Positions 8,649 through 16,916 of a stretch of DNA of 64,000 bases are shown here, in pieces; position 1 is the first letter of the stretch; each line of letters opens with the position of its first letter. Under the pieces are notes generated by a model. The model was not told the origin of the DNA. It saw only the letters and a program-made list of their open reading frames with translations, and did no database searches. The translations under genes and the position numbers were made by a program. The DNA comes from Pseudomonadota bacterium (GTDB lineage: Bacteria; Pseudomonadota; Alphaproteobacteria; Acetobacterales; Acetobacteraceae): positions 16,094 through 80,093 of the forward strand of contig JAFEFW010000627.1 in assembly GCA_018240405.1 (NCBI GenBank), read 5' to 3'.

Positions 8649-9599
8649 TTAGGCCAGATGCAACACTGCCTTGCCCACGAAGCTGCGATCGAGGAGCTGG
8701 CGCGCGACGCTGCCGATGTCGTTCCAGTTGGCCTCGATCTCGATCCTGGGCTTCAGCTTACCCACGGTGATCAACGCGGCGAGCACGGCCAGGCCTTCCG
8801 ATGCCGGTTCAACCTTGCGCAGCTCCGGAAACAATATCAGCCCGTAAAGCCGCGACCCGCCCGAGCGGAAGAACGCCCCACTATCGAAGGTCGCAGTCGG
8901 CGCTTCCGATATCCCAAATGTCACGCAGGTTCCGTCCGGCCGCAGCATCCCCAACGCCGCGCCAAGCGCGGATCCGCCGACTGAGTCCAGGATCAGATGA
9001 TACGGTCCAAAGGCGGCTGCCGCGCTGAGTTGAGGAGCAACGATGGTTCGTTCGCCGCACCATTCTTCAACCATCGATTTATGTTGCGTGCTGCGCACGT
9101 GCCCGTAGACCTCTGCACCCGAGGCAGTCGCTAACTGGCAAGCCAGGTGGCCAACGCCGCCGGAGGCGCCGTCGATCAGCACCTTCCTTCCAAGGAGCAG
9201 GCCGCCCTGCCGAAGGGCGTGCAAGGCTGTAAGGCCAGCCACCGGTAGTGTCGCCGCCTGCGCATCGGTAACCTGGTCTGGCAGCGGCGCGACGGCGTCC
9301 TTCGGCACGCGAATCATTTCTGCCCAGGCACCTGACGGCAGAATCCCCACCACGCGCGTCCCCTTCGCGGGACCGCTGCCATCTGGCGCGGTCTCTTCAA
9401 TCGTGCCAGCAAAATCCCATCCCGGCCGCCATCCCGGCTCGGCGGACCGAACCGCTCGATTGACCTCTCCGCGGTTCAAGGAAATCGCCCGAACCCGGAC
9501 CGTGACCTCATCGCGATAAGCTGGCGGCAGCGCCACCGATTGGATCGCTAGGCGTTCGGGCTTTGAGTGATCGACCACAACCGCTTTCACATTCGTCAC
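8649..9599 (-). CDS. Zinc-independent MDR-family quinone/alcohol oxidoreductase
   Basis: This 316-residue medium-chain dehydrogenase/reductase is of the NADPH:quinone oxidoreductase (Qor) type. The N-terminal GroES-like domain contains VRVRAISLNRGEV and GWDFAGTIEE. The Rossmann domain carries LIDGASGGVGHLACQLA, the family's nucleotide-binding glycine motif (~residues 142-158). The C-terminal segment (PRIEIEANWNDIGSVARQL and VGKAVLHL) is typical. The catalytic-zinc Cys and His ligands of true alcohol dehydrogenases are missing, pointing to a zinc-free quinone/enone reductase. It is encoded divergently from the ABC binding protein. The physiological substrate is unknown. Confidence 0.87.
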   Translation of the reverse strand: MTNVKAVVVDHSKPERLAIQSVALPPAYRDEVTVRVRAISLNRGEVNRAVRSAEPGWRPGWDFAGTIEETAPDGSGPAKGTRVVGILPSGAWAEMIRVPKDAVAPLPDQVTDAQAATLPVAGLTALHALRQGGLLLGRKVLIDGASGGVGHLACQLATASGAEVYGHVRSTQHKSMVEEWCGERTIVAPQLSAAAAFGPYHLILDSVGGSALGAALGMLRPDGTCVTFGISEAPTATFDSGAFFRSGGSRLYGLILFPELRKVEPASEGLAVLAALITVGKLKPRIEIEANWNDIGSVARQLLDRSFVGKAVLHLA

Positions 9600-9977
9600 G
9601 AGCTACGTCCTCCATTTCGGGCTTTGTTGACTGACGGGCACATCAATATCCGGTTCGAAGGCGCGTTTCTGGCGATCACCTCATCACGGGACCGTGCCGC
9701 AGATGATGCAGACATCGGCGTGCTTAACCAACGCGGACGCTTAGAAGCGCATATTCGCGTATGACAGCCCGACGCGTCCAGGGCGACATGTGGAATGGCC
9801 AACGCGGCATCCGTGTCGGTGGGAGCGCCACAGGTGCCGCGCGCCCGCCGTCGCCCGCAATTGCCGTCGTTACCCGTGATCGCAGCGTGTGGGGAGCAAG
9901 CTTTGCGCTGACGCACCTTAAGCGGCTTTCCGCTGAGGTCCAGCCGGCATAGGATTACAGCCGGAGAGGAGACACTT
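9600..9977. other. Divergent intergenic region
   Basis: About 380 bases separate the divergent oxidoreductase and substrate-binding protein genes. It must hold both promoters. Frames on both strands cross it but none resembles a protein. A clear GGAGAGGAG ribosome site sits immediately before ATG 9978. Confidence 0.5.
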
Positions 9978-11201
9978 ATGACGCTTTCAAGACGAGATGC
10001 TTTGAAGACCGGCGTGATCGCCACGCTGGCCGGTCGCCGAGCATTTGCTCAGTCAACGAAAAAGCTAAAGGTCGGAATTATCACCGACCTCTCGGGTCCC
10101 TACGCGGACCTGTCGCGTCCATCCTTGGCGTGCGCGCAGCAGGCGGTCGAGGATTTTGGCGCCGCTGCCAAAGGCTGGGATGTTGAAATCCTTCTCGCAG
10201 AACATCAGAACAAGGCCGACAACGCCGTTAACATTGCGCGTCAATGGTTTGATCGGGAAGGCGTAGACGCCCTGCTCGATGTTAATACGTCCGCCACATC
10301 CCTTGCCTGCGTTGGTATTGCAAGGGAGAAGAACAAGCCAATGATGCTGTCAGGCCCTGGAACGACCGAGCTGACCGGCAAGCAATGCAGTCCAAACCAC
10401 GTTCATTGGGCTTGGGATACCTATGTGCTTGCGAATACGTCGGGCTCGGCGCTCGTCAAACAAGGCGGCACGAGTTGGTATTTCATTGCCCCTGATTACA
10501 CGTTCGGCCAGCAACTTGTCAGAGATGGCTCGGCCGCTGTGCAGAAAGGCGGTGGTAAGGTTCTGGGGACGTCGTTCTACCCATTCCCGTCGACTTCCGA
10601 TTTCTCTGCCCTGCTGCTGCAAGCCCAGGCATCAGGAGCCAAGGTTCTGGCACTTTGTAACGGCGGTGCGGATATGATCGGCTGTGTCAAGCAGGCCCGC
10701 GAGTTCGGACTTGATCGCAGCATGACAATCATCAGTTTGCTGTCCTACGACACCGACATTCGCGCCATCGGTCTCGAGGCAAGCCAGGGGCTTATGGCAA
10801 CCCAGACCTACTACTGGGATCTTAACGACCGCACGCGCGCGTTCAACGCCCGGATCAAGCCGAAAACGCCCACGTTGTGGCCAAACATGGCCAATGCCGG
10901 GCTCTATTCCAGCACGCTGCATTATCTGAAAGCGGTTGACGATTTGGGGTTACCGCAAGCGAAGGCGGATGGCGCGGCGGTGATAGCACGCATGAAGGCA
11001 ATGCCGACCGATGATGACGTTTTCGGTGTCGGCAGGGTTCGTGAGGATGGGCGTAAGGTACATCCGGCCTATCTCATGGAGGTTAAGAAGCCCTCGGAAA
11101 GTTCTGGCCGGTACGACGTGTTCAAGCTGCTCTCGACTGTACCAGCAGATCAGGCATTTCGTCCGCTGGCTGAAGGGGGGTGCCCACTTGTTAAAGCTTG
11201 A
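9978..11201 (+). CDS. ABC transporter substrate-binding protein, branched-chain amino acid (LivJ) type
   Basis: This 407-residue periplasmic binding protein is of the leucine/isoleucine/valine-binding superfamily (Peripla_BP_6). The N-terminus has a twin-arginine signal (SRRDALKTG, hydrophobic stretch, cleavage near AFAQS). The mature protein begins KLKVGIITDLSGPYADLS, the classic first strand and ligand loop. It includes a second-lobe DYTFGQQL motif and a central ALCNGGADM hinge region. A strong ribosome site precedes ATG 9978. No permease or ATPase genes lie in the window, so it is an orphan here. In this family such orphans often bind aromatic or amide compounds. Ligand identity cannot be inferred. 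Confidence 0.88.
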   Translation: MTLSRRDALKTGVIATLAGRRAFAQSTKKLKVGIITDLSGPYADLSRPSLACAQQAVEDFGAAAKGWDVEILLAEHQNKADNAVNIARQWFDREGVDALLDVNTSATSLACVGIAREKNKPMMLSGPGTTELTGKQCSPNHVHWAWDTYVLANTSGSALVKQGGTSWYFIAPDYTFGQQLVRDGSAAVQKGGGKVLGTSFYPFPSTSDFSALLLQAQASGAKVLALCNGGADMIGCVKQAREFGLDRSMTIISLLSYDTDIRAIGLEASQGLMATQTYYWDLNDRTRAFNARIKPKTPTLWPNMANAGLYSSTLHYLKAVDDLGLPQAKADGAAVIARMKAMPTDDDVFGVGRVREDGRKVHPAYLMEVKKPSESSGRYDVFKLLSTVPADQAFRPLAEGGCPLVKA

Positions 11202-11368
11202 TTTCGACCGTGTCGAGCCTCGCCGAAGTTGGGAAACGCATTTGACCTGCGTTTAGGTCCGGCAACGTTCTTCAGCGCAATGCTCGGCGCGATGAATTCT
11301 CAAAATGATGACGAGGTTCGGTAGCTGCAGAACGGAAATCACCGACGCCTCTCGGTGAACGTCCAGCG

Positions 11369-11494
11369 GCCGCGCTCGAAGGCCTTTATGAGACCTGGAT
11401 CGGCCAACAACCCGGTGGCAATCCACGCTTCATCGCTCGCCGTAGCGGGCTGCCGAATCCGTCCACAATTCTGCTCAAGTATGGCAAGTCTTAG
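11369..11494 (+). pseudogene. bcsD 3'-terminal fragment (duplicated)
   Basis: The first 126 bases of the right repeat copy encode the last ~41 residues of BcsD, including ALEGLYETWIGQQ and the identical ending LLKYGKS with its TAG at 11492. No start or upstream bcsD sequence is present, so it is a non-functional partial duplicate. A coding change relative to bcsD is Asp to Asn in GGDPRF. The other two differences in the fragment are silent. Confidence 0.9.
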
Positions 11495-11602
11495 TTCCGG
11501 ATTGAATGGTCGAGGTGGCTTAGAGGGTGTCCAGCCGAAACCACGCTAATATTGGAGAGGTACCGTTGTCCGGCTTGCTATCCACGTATGTCCAGGCCCT
11601 AT
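11369..11602 (+). repeat. Direct repeat, right copy (234 bp)
   Basis: This is the second copy of the 3858-4091 segment, same orientation, 4 substitutions, no gaps. It closes the island. Downstream the sequence continues as TCAAAATG instead of the IS630-like end seen after the left copy, so this junction probably preserves the pre-insertion downstream sequence. Confidence 0.95.
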
Positions 11603-11768
11603 CAAAATGAGCGCCGCCGTCGGGGTCACCTTGAACAAAAGCTGGGACGAGCAGTTGGTAGGAGTCGAGTGACGCAATAGCAAGGCGTTCTGTGACCACC
11701 TCCGCAGACCGATGCGGGGTTTTGTAATATTGAGCAAAGCCAATGGTGTATTGTGCCACGGGTGCCAA
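11520..11768 (-). CDS. Hypothetical small protein (doubtful)
   Basis: A minus-strand frame of 82 codons (TTG start) ends inside the right repeat. It reads plausibly, for example DSYQLLVPAFVQGDP and FDRAWTYVDSKPDNGTSP, but I recognise no family and see no good ribosome site. The left repeat copy contains only its last ~27 codons, cut off at 4091 by the IS630-like remnant. If it is a gene, the left copy is a truncated version of it. It could also be non-coding. Confidence 0.25.
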   Translation of the reverse strand: MAPVAQYTIGFAQYYKTPHRSAEVVTERLAIASLDSYQLLVPAFVQGDPDGGAHFDRAWTYVDSKPDNGTSPILAWFRLDTL

Positions 11769-11876
11769 CTTCTCAGGCGGGCTCAGCGGGCCGATCAGCG
11801 CCGACCTCTTGTTCCGTTAGCTCACTCGGGTAAGCCATGTCCGCTTGCTGCGGCGGACACCGGTCAGCCCGCGGGC

Positions 11877-12224
11877 TTACATGCCATTCGCTCGCATGAG
11901 CGTGATTGCCTCATCTTCAGTTCTGACCAGAGTAATGATGCGCGAAAAGCCGGAGACGTCGAAAACGCGCTTTATGGCGTCGCTGGCGCCGCATATGACA
12001 AATCGGCCGCGCTGCACCCGCATCTTCTTCGCCGCGTCGAGTACGACCCGCAGACCCGCCGACGCGATGTAGGTCACCAACGCAAAATCCAGCACGACGC
12101 GATTCGTGGGATGGGCCAGCAACGGCTCCAGCGCGGCCTCGAAATCCTTGGCCGTGGTGGCGTCAATCCACCCCTCGACCCTGGCAAGTACGACATCGCT
12201 GGCAATCTTGTGGCTGACTTCCAT
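11877..12224 (-). CDS. STAS-domain anti-anti-sigma factor (RsbV/BtrV-like)
   Basis: This 115-residue single STAS domain would bind and sequester a partner anti-sigma kinase when unphosphorylated. The core contains VVLDFALVTYIASAGLRVVLDA, in which Ser55 of ASAG sits at the phosphorylation position of SpoIIAA/RsbV. The usual preceding Asp is Ala. It is encoded 21 bases downstream of the RsbU-type phosphatase, its presumed activator. The matching HATPase-type anti-sigma kinase (RsbW/BtrW) is not in the window. In Bordetella a BtrU/BtrV/BtrW switch of this kind controls type III secretion, so this gene is a candidate regulator of the adjacent T3SS. Confidence 0.87.
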   Translation of the reverse strand: MEVSHKIASDVVLARVEGWIDATTAKDFEAALEPLLAHPTNRVVLDFALVTYIASAGLRVVLDAAKKMRVQRGRFVICGASDAIKRVFDVSGFSRIITLVRTEDEAITLMRANGM

Positions 12225-12245
12225 ATCCCACCTCCGGGTTTGTCT

Positions 12246-14378
12246 CTATCCCGCCAGGCTGCCCGCTGAAAGCCGCGAGGTGGCGACCGCGCCTGCCGAA
12301 TGCACATCACCCTGGCCCAGATAGCGTACATGCAGCATGGTAATGTCGTCGGATTGTTCCGATCCCGTCGCGAAGGCAGCGACAGCGTCCGCAACGCGCC
12401 GCACGACCGCTTCTGCATTGTCCGGGGGCTGCGAGACCAATACCTGCTCCAGCGATTCCTCACCAAACATCGTCTGTTCCGGATTGAACGCCTCTGTCAC
12501 CCCATCGGTGAACAGAAACAATCCATCACCGGGAGAGAGTTGAATCTCCGCATCCACGAACGTGAACGGATCAATGACACCCAGCGCGATATTGCCGGCA
12601 TCGCTCAGCGTGGTCAGGGTCCCATCAGCACGCAACACATATGGCGGGTTATGTCCCGCATTTGAGTACCGCATGGCACCGCACCGCAGGTCCAATATGG
12701 CCGCGAAGACGGTGGCAAACATGCTGAGCTGATTATCTGCGGCTATTGCAGCATTTGTTGTCGCCAGCGCTTCAGCGAGGCCTGCGCCACGCAGCAGCGC
12801 GGCACGCAGAAGCGCCCTGCACGTAGCAATGAACAGCGCCGCCGACATGCCCTTGCCGGACGCATCGCCGATCAGTAGCACCAGCCGATCGTTTTCAAGC
12901 ATAGCAAAATCGTAGAAATCGCCCCCAACTTCCCGGGCCGGCTGCATCGAGGCAAACAGGTTCAGATCGGTCCGATCCGGGAATGGTGGGAACACGGACG
13001 GCAGGCTCGACATCTGCACATGGCGCGCGAGCTCAAGTTCTTCCCGCATGCGGTCAAGCTGCTCGCGCGCGGCCAATGCGTCCCGCACTGTCTGAAGGTC
13101 CCGAGTGCGCTCATCCAGCAGTGTGCGCACCTGCCTGTGCTGTGCCGTTACGCTTTTCGTCATCATCTGGAAGGCGGCAGCGAGTGCGGCAGCGCCCGCG
13201 GCGCCGGTTGCTTCAATCTGACGGAGTCCTGCCAGCACGTCATCGCGCGCAGGCTCGTCCAAATCATAGGCAAGACGGGCCATTTCGGCGCGGATCAGCG
13301 AGTACTGTTCGGCATCGTGCAACTGCTCGCGCACCTTGCGTCGGTCGAGGTCTATGGCATTGGCTCTGAAGACATCAAAGGCCGCCGCAATATCGGCTAT
13401 CTCCCGAGAGGCCGGTGCCGCCGCGGCGTTCACCAACAGATTTCCGTCTGCCAGTAGCCTGACGGACTGTGTGATATCGGCCAGCGGATCCAATGCCTCG
13501 CGGGTCAGCACATACAATGTAAAGCCTGATCCCAACAACAGCAGCAGTGTCCCGAAGCCACCGATCAGCATGATCAGGCGGGTCCGCTGTACTTCCACCG
13601 TTGTGTCACGCAACACCAGCAGCCGGCCGATTTCTGCACCCGCGGAATTGCGCAGACTCATCGGAACCGCCTGAAAAACCTTTCGGTCCACCTGGATACC
13701 GAAAGGTTCTGTAGCACGGGAGGGTACCCGATCACGGATAAGCTCCCACATTTCGCTGTTGTTGGAGACCGCCAGGTTTCCCCTGTTGTCGACTATAAAC
13801 ATCTCGTCACGATCGGCGTTCTCAAGCCCCGGCAGGATCTCGTTCATGTCGCTGGCAATCGACAGGAACGTGCCCGCTGGCCCGGGGACCGTGACGACGA
13901 ACAGCCAGGTGCCGCTCGGGTGACGCTCCACACTTTCGACGGGATAACCGGGGCGCAGCGCGGCGCTGAGGCGGCTGCTATCAACCATCGGCATCGTCTC
14001 ATCCCGACCAGCGGACGACGCGATCAATCCGCTTTCGTTCGCAAGATCGATACGGACTATTGGCGCGTAGTCGGTCTGCGCGGCCAGTGCCGCTTCCAGC
14101 TGGCGCATGATCGAATCTCGATCGTCACGATCAAGTGCACCGACAAGACCCGGGTCGCGCACCAGGGGCAGGCCGACCGTCTCGTAAAATGTTGCTGCCT
14201 GCTCCAGCGCCAGCGACCAGCGTGTCTCCGCTATCGCCTGCTCCGCTTTCGCTAGACGCTCCGCCTCCCATCGCCACAACAGAGCGGATGAGCCAACAAC
14301 AACGGCCACGATTAGCGATGCGGAGACCAGAAAGCTCTGGACAATCCTGTTACGCAGCAGCGGCAGGCGCGCGTTCAT
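12246..14378 (-). CDS. Membrane-bound RsbU-type PP2C phosphatase (sensor-HAMP-SpoIIE)
   Basis: This 710-residue protein has an N-terminal membrane anchor (~residues 14-33), a ~230-residue periplasmic sensory segment, a second transmembrane helix (LIMLIGGFGTLLLLLGSG), a HAMP-like linker, and a coiled coil. The C-terminal SpoIIE/PP2C phosphatase domain begins LARHVQMSSLPS. Metal-binding signatures are visible: GGDFYD (residues 485-490), IGDASGKGMSAALF, NAGHNPP and LFLFTDGVTEAFNPE. It should dephosphorylate the STAS protein encoded next, releasing a sigma factor. Its ATG overlaps the stop of the upstream tiny gene (ATGA), so it is translated as part of the minus-strand operon. A role like BtrU of Bordetella is inferred. 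Confidence 0.9.
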   Translation of the reverse strand: MNARLPLLRNRIVQSFLVSASLIVAVVVGSSALLWRWEAERLAKAEQAIAETRWSLALEQAATFYETVGLPLVRDPGLVGALDRDDRDSIMRQLEAALAAQTDYAPIVRIDLANESGLIASSAGRDETMPMVDSSRLSAALRPGYPVESVERHPSGTWLFVVTVPGPAGTFLSIASDMNEILPGLENADRDEMFIVDNRGNLAVSNNSEMWELIRDRVPSRATEPFGIQVDRKVFQAVPMSLRNSAGAEIGRLLVLRDTTVEVQRTRLIMLIGGFGTLLLLLGSGFTLYVLTREALDPLADITQSVRLLADGNLLVNAAAAPASREIADIAAAFDVFRANAIDLDRRKVREQLHDAEQYSLIRAEMARLAYDLDEPARDDVLAGLRQIEATGAAGAAALAAAFQMMTKSVTAQHRQVRTLLDERTRDLQTVRDALAAREQLDRMREELELARHVQMSSLPSVFPPFPDRTDLNLFASMQPAREVGGDFYDFAMLENDRLVLLIGDASGKGMSAALFIATCRALLRAALLRGAGLAEALATTNAAIAADNQLSMFATVFAAILDLRCGAMRYSNAGHNPPYVLRADGTLTTLSDAGNIALGVIDPFTFVDAEIQLSPGDGLFLFTDGVTEAFNPEQTMFGEESLEQVLVSQPPDNAEAVVRRVADAVAAFATGSEQSDDITMLHVRYLGQGDVHSAGAVATSRLSAGSLAG

Positions 14379-14593
14379 CGCACGGCACTCCTGCGTAGCA
14401 GAGGCTTTTGTGGCGGCCGTGCCTGCGCCAGCCCGGTATCCGTCCGCGCGTGCGCCGCCAGGCGTGACCTGGTGATCGCCAGCCGCAAGGCGCTACGAAA
14501 CGTTCTGCGGGTCATCGCCACGGCGCTCTTGCCGCGTGCAATAAGCTTGCCGCCCTCACCGGCGGACAGCATCTCGCGTCGCCACATCATCAT
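14375..14593 (-). CDS. Tiny basic protein between sensor and phosphatase genes
   Basis: A 72-codon frame begins at ATG 14593, overlapping the TGA of the upstream gene (14590-14592), and its own TGA overlaps the ATG of the phosphatase gene (14376-14378). Overlaps on both sides are strong evidence that it is translated or serves to couple translation. The product is very rich in Arg, Ala and Ser (MTRRTFRSALRLAITRSRLA), possibly amphipathic. I recognise no family. Confidence 0.5.
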   Translation of the reverse strand: MMMWRREMLSAGEGGKLIARGKSAVAMTRRTFRSALRLAITRSRLAAHARTDTGLAQARPPQKPLLRRSAVR

Positions 14594-16119
14594 GGCGCTG
14601 GATCGCGCGGAGCGATGCGCTGCCTGATCCAGGCGGCAGCGCACAGCGCGACGCCGCAGACAAGAACCGCTATCGGACCGGTCTCCGGCACGGGCAGGCT
14701 GGATAGCCATGGCAACTTTGCGGCCGCCAGGGCGACCGCACCACTGCCTGCGATAACCGCACGTGCCACCCAGGCCGGCCTTTCACGTCTGTCGCCGGCA
14801 TCCGGAGTACGCCACCAGTCGAGAAGCGCCATGCTGGCGGCGAGCAGCGTGCCTGCCGCGCTGATATAAACCGCGGCGGCAGGCCCGATATACGTCGTCA
14901 GCAGTGATCCGGCCGCTGTGCCGCTGACTGACGCGGCCACCGCCATCAACGCGCAGGTGCGGCCGAAGCTGCCGTGTGGCAAGCCCGCAACCGCCCGGTC
15001 ACCCAGGAGCAACGCGATGCCGCAGCCCGCCAGCGCACGGCCCAGAAGCAGGAGGGGCGTGGCATCAGCGGTCCAGGCTAGACTGTTTCCGGCCGATGCC
15101 ATGAGGCAGCCAAGAGCGCACGTCGCGGCAGGTGCCATCCGTCTGGCCAGGCGCGTTGGACAAAACAGGATGCCGGCCGCATAGACCGCCGCGGCCAGCG
15201 GGCCGCCCGGCCGCAGCAGGATCACCCCTCCCGCCAACTGATCGGCGAGCAGTGCCAGATACAGGGCCATCACGCGGCTCTGCGCATCGGACCGTGCTAA
15301 AGGTCCGGCACGCGCTTGCGGCGTATATGGCAGCGAACCGACAAGCTCGCGGGATTGGGCAGCGAGCCGCGGACGAATTGCGGCCACCTCCCGCGCCAAC
15401 CACTCTGTCCGCGCCCGGCGCTCCGCCACCCTCTCCAGCGCCATATCAACTGCGGCCAGAGCACTGCGGAGTTCCGGTGCCCCGGCATGTCCCGCACGTG
15501 TGCGCCAGTCCCCAGCATTCAGTTGAGCGTAGAGGCGCTGCAGTCTGCACGAAGGCACCGCCATCGCCCGGTTGATGAACGCCACCAGCACCACCGCCAG
15601 GGCAGGCGCCACGGCGATCAGCAACAGTAGCGCATCCCAGGCGGTCTGACGCAGCAGCGCGCTGTCCTGTAGAATCCTGACGCCGAGATGCAGCGTTGCC
15701 ACAGGCCGGGAATCCATGAGCACCGGGATCGCAACGTCCCAAGGTCCATCCAGCTGGACCTCAACGTCAGCACGGCGCGCAGCATAGAGCGGACCCTGCC
15801 TGCTATCCCGAAGCTCGGCGTAAGCAATGCCGGGGTGACGCGCGACGAAGGCGTTAAGCAACGGGCCAACGCCGCCGGACGATGTCAGCGTCATATCAGG
15901 CTTCAGGGCCCGTGCTATGTGGGCTGCAAGGTCTTTGCCTGTCGTCTCGGCCTGGCGGCGGAATGCCGGCGCAACGTCATTGCGGAAAGTGTAGACCGAG
16001 GTGAGCCACAAAATGGCCAGACAGATCGCCAGCACACCCCAGGCAACCCCAATCGTCCGCAACCGGAGGAGCCTGGTCAGCCTTGTCAGCGGCTGCTGCT
16101 GGTCAGCCTGGCCGTTCAT
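14590..16119 (-). CDS. Sensor-like protein fused to an MFS-like multi-pass membrane region
   Basis: This 509-residue protein has an N-terminal transmembrane helix (IGVAWGVLAICLAILWLTS). A ~125-residue extracytoplasmic domain follows, then a second helix (ALLLLIAVAPALAVVLVAFI) and a HAMP/linker-like helical stretch rich in Arg and Ala (~residues 205-265). The last ~230 residues contain about seven to eight further hydrophobic segments resembling the C-terminal half of a major facilitator permease (LLLLGRALAGCGIALLLGDR). It lies between two other sensor-like genes in a tight operon that ends with RsbU/RsbV-type genes. The combination suggests a receptor feeding the partner switch, not a transporter. 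I know no named protein with this architecture. Confidence 0.6.
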   Translation of the reverse strand: MNGQADQQQPLTRLTRLLRLRTIGVAWGVLAICLAILWLTSVYTFRNDVAPAFRRQAETTGKDLAAHIARALKPDMTLTSSGGVGPLLNAFVARHPGIAYAELRDSRQGPLYAARRADVEVQLDGPWDVAIPVLMDSRPVATLHLGVRILQDSALLRQTAWDALLLLIAVAPALAVVLVAFINRAMAVPSCRLQRLYAQLNAGDWRTRAGHAGAPELRSALAAVDMALERVAERRARTEWLAREVAAIRPRLAAQSRELVGSLPYTPQARAGPLARSDAQSRVMALYLALLADQLAGGVILLRPGGPLAAAVYAAGILFCPTRLARRMAPAATCALGCLMASAGNSLAWTADATPLLLLGRALAGCGIALLLGDRAVAGLPHGSFGRTCALMAVAASVSGTAAGSLLTTYIGPAAAVYISAAGTLLAASMALLDWWRTPDAGDRRERPAWVARAVIAGSGAVALAAAKLPWLSSLPVPETGPIAVLVCGVALCAAAWIRQRIAPRDPAP

Positions 16120-16876
16120 TCGTCATGCCTAGCCGCAGTAGGGCATCTTCCCGGGCCCGGGACGTAGCTTCTGTTGCCTGAATGAGCCTGATTGCTTTTT
16201 CCTCGCCCACTGTGATGTCAGCGTCATTCACCGGCCCATTCGCTGGCGCACCAACAGCCAGTCGGGATCGCATGTGGGCGGACCACTCTCGTATATTGCG
16301 CGTGAGCCATACTGAGATCACGCCACAGACGGCCATGCTGCCCAGCAGCACTAGGATAGCGCTTCGGGTAAGGGCCAGCAGACTTGTGGCCAGATCGCCT
16401 TCCGCCTCGCCCGTCTCGCATGACACCACAACGAAGTCCGTTCCTAGATCGTCTCTGCCGGGCAATGACGCCCTGGCCAGAACCTCGTCGGTCCGTGTCC
16501 GTATCCTGGTATGTGCCGCGCTCTCCGAGCGCCACTGTGACGGTGCCGCCGTGCCAATGCGCGCCGGATCGGTGTCAAAGGCGATGATGCCCTTGCTGGT
16601 GACGACGGCGATGAAAACCAGACTGCCATTGGCGTGCAGCATCCGCGTAATCATCGGCTTGATTTTTCCTGACCCCTCCAACGGTTCGCCGAAATCAAGT
16701 GTCTCTCTGGCCGCTGCCGCCACGTCGGTGGCGACCGCCTCACAGGAAGCAGCGACTTCGGCATGCAGCGCACCGCGCCACACCGCTTTTGTCAGTATTG
16801 TAAACCCCGCAATGACCACCGCGGCCCCAAGCGTCATGAGCACAGCCAGCGATCCGCCGAGTGACAGGGCCCTCAT
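16103..16876 (-). CDS. Small sensor-like inner-membrane protein
   Basis: This 257-residue protein has an N-terminal helix (LAVLMTLGAAVVIAGFTILT), a ~150-residue extracytoplasmic segment containing VTSKGIIAFDTDPARIG (PAS/Cache-like in feel), a second helix (AILVLLGSMAVCGVISVWLT), and a ~65-residue cytoplasmic helical tail. There is no kinase, cyclase or phosphatase output domain. It overlaps the next gene by 17 bases. It is probably a receptor subunit that signals through its neighbours. Its position just after the secretin gene links it to the secretion locus. Confidence 0.6.
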   Translation of the reverse strand: MRALSLGGSLAVLMTLGAAVVIAGFTILTKAVWRGALHAEVAASCEAVATDVAAAARETLDFGEPLEGSGKIKPMITRMLHANGSLVFIAVVTSKGIIAFDTDPARIGTAAPSQWRSESAAHTRIRTRTDEVLARASLPGRDDLGTDFVVVSCETGEAEGDLATSLLALTRSAILVLLGSMAVCGVISVWLTRNIREWSAHMRSRLAVGAPANGPVNDADITVGEEKAIRLIQATEATSRAREDALLRLGMTNERPG

Positions 16877-16916
16877 GCCGGACCGCGTACGGAATCAGCG
16901 GCGCCGGACGCGCGTC

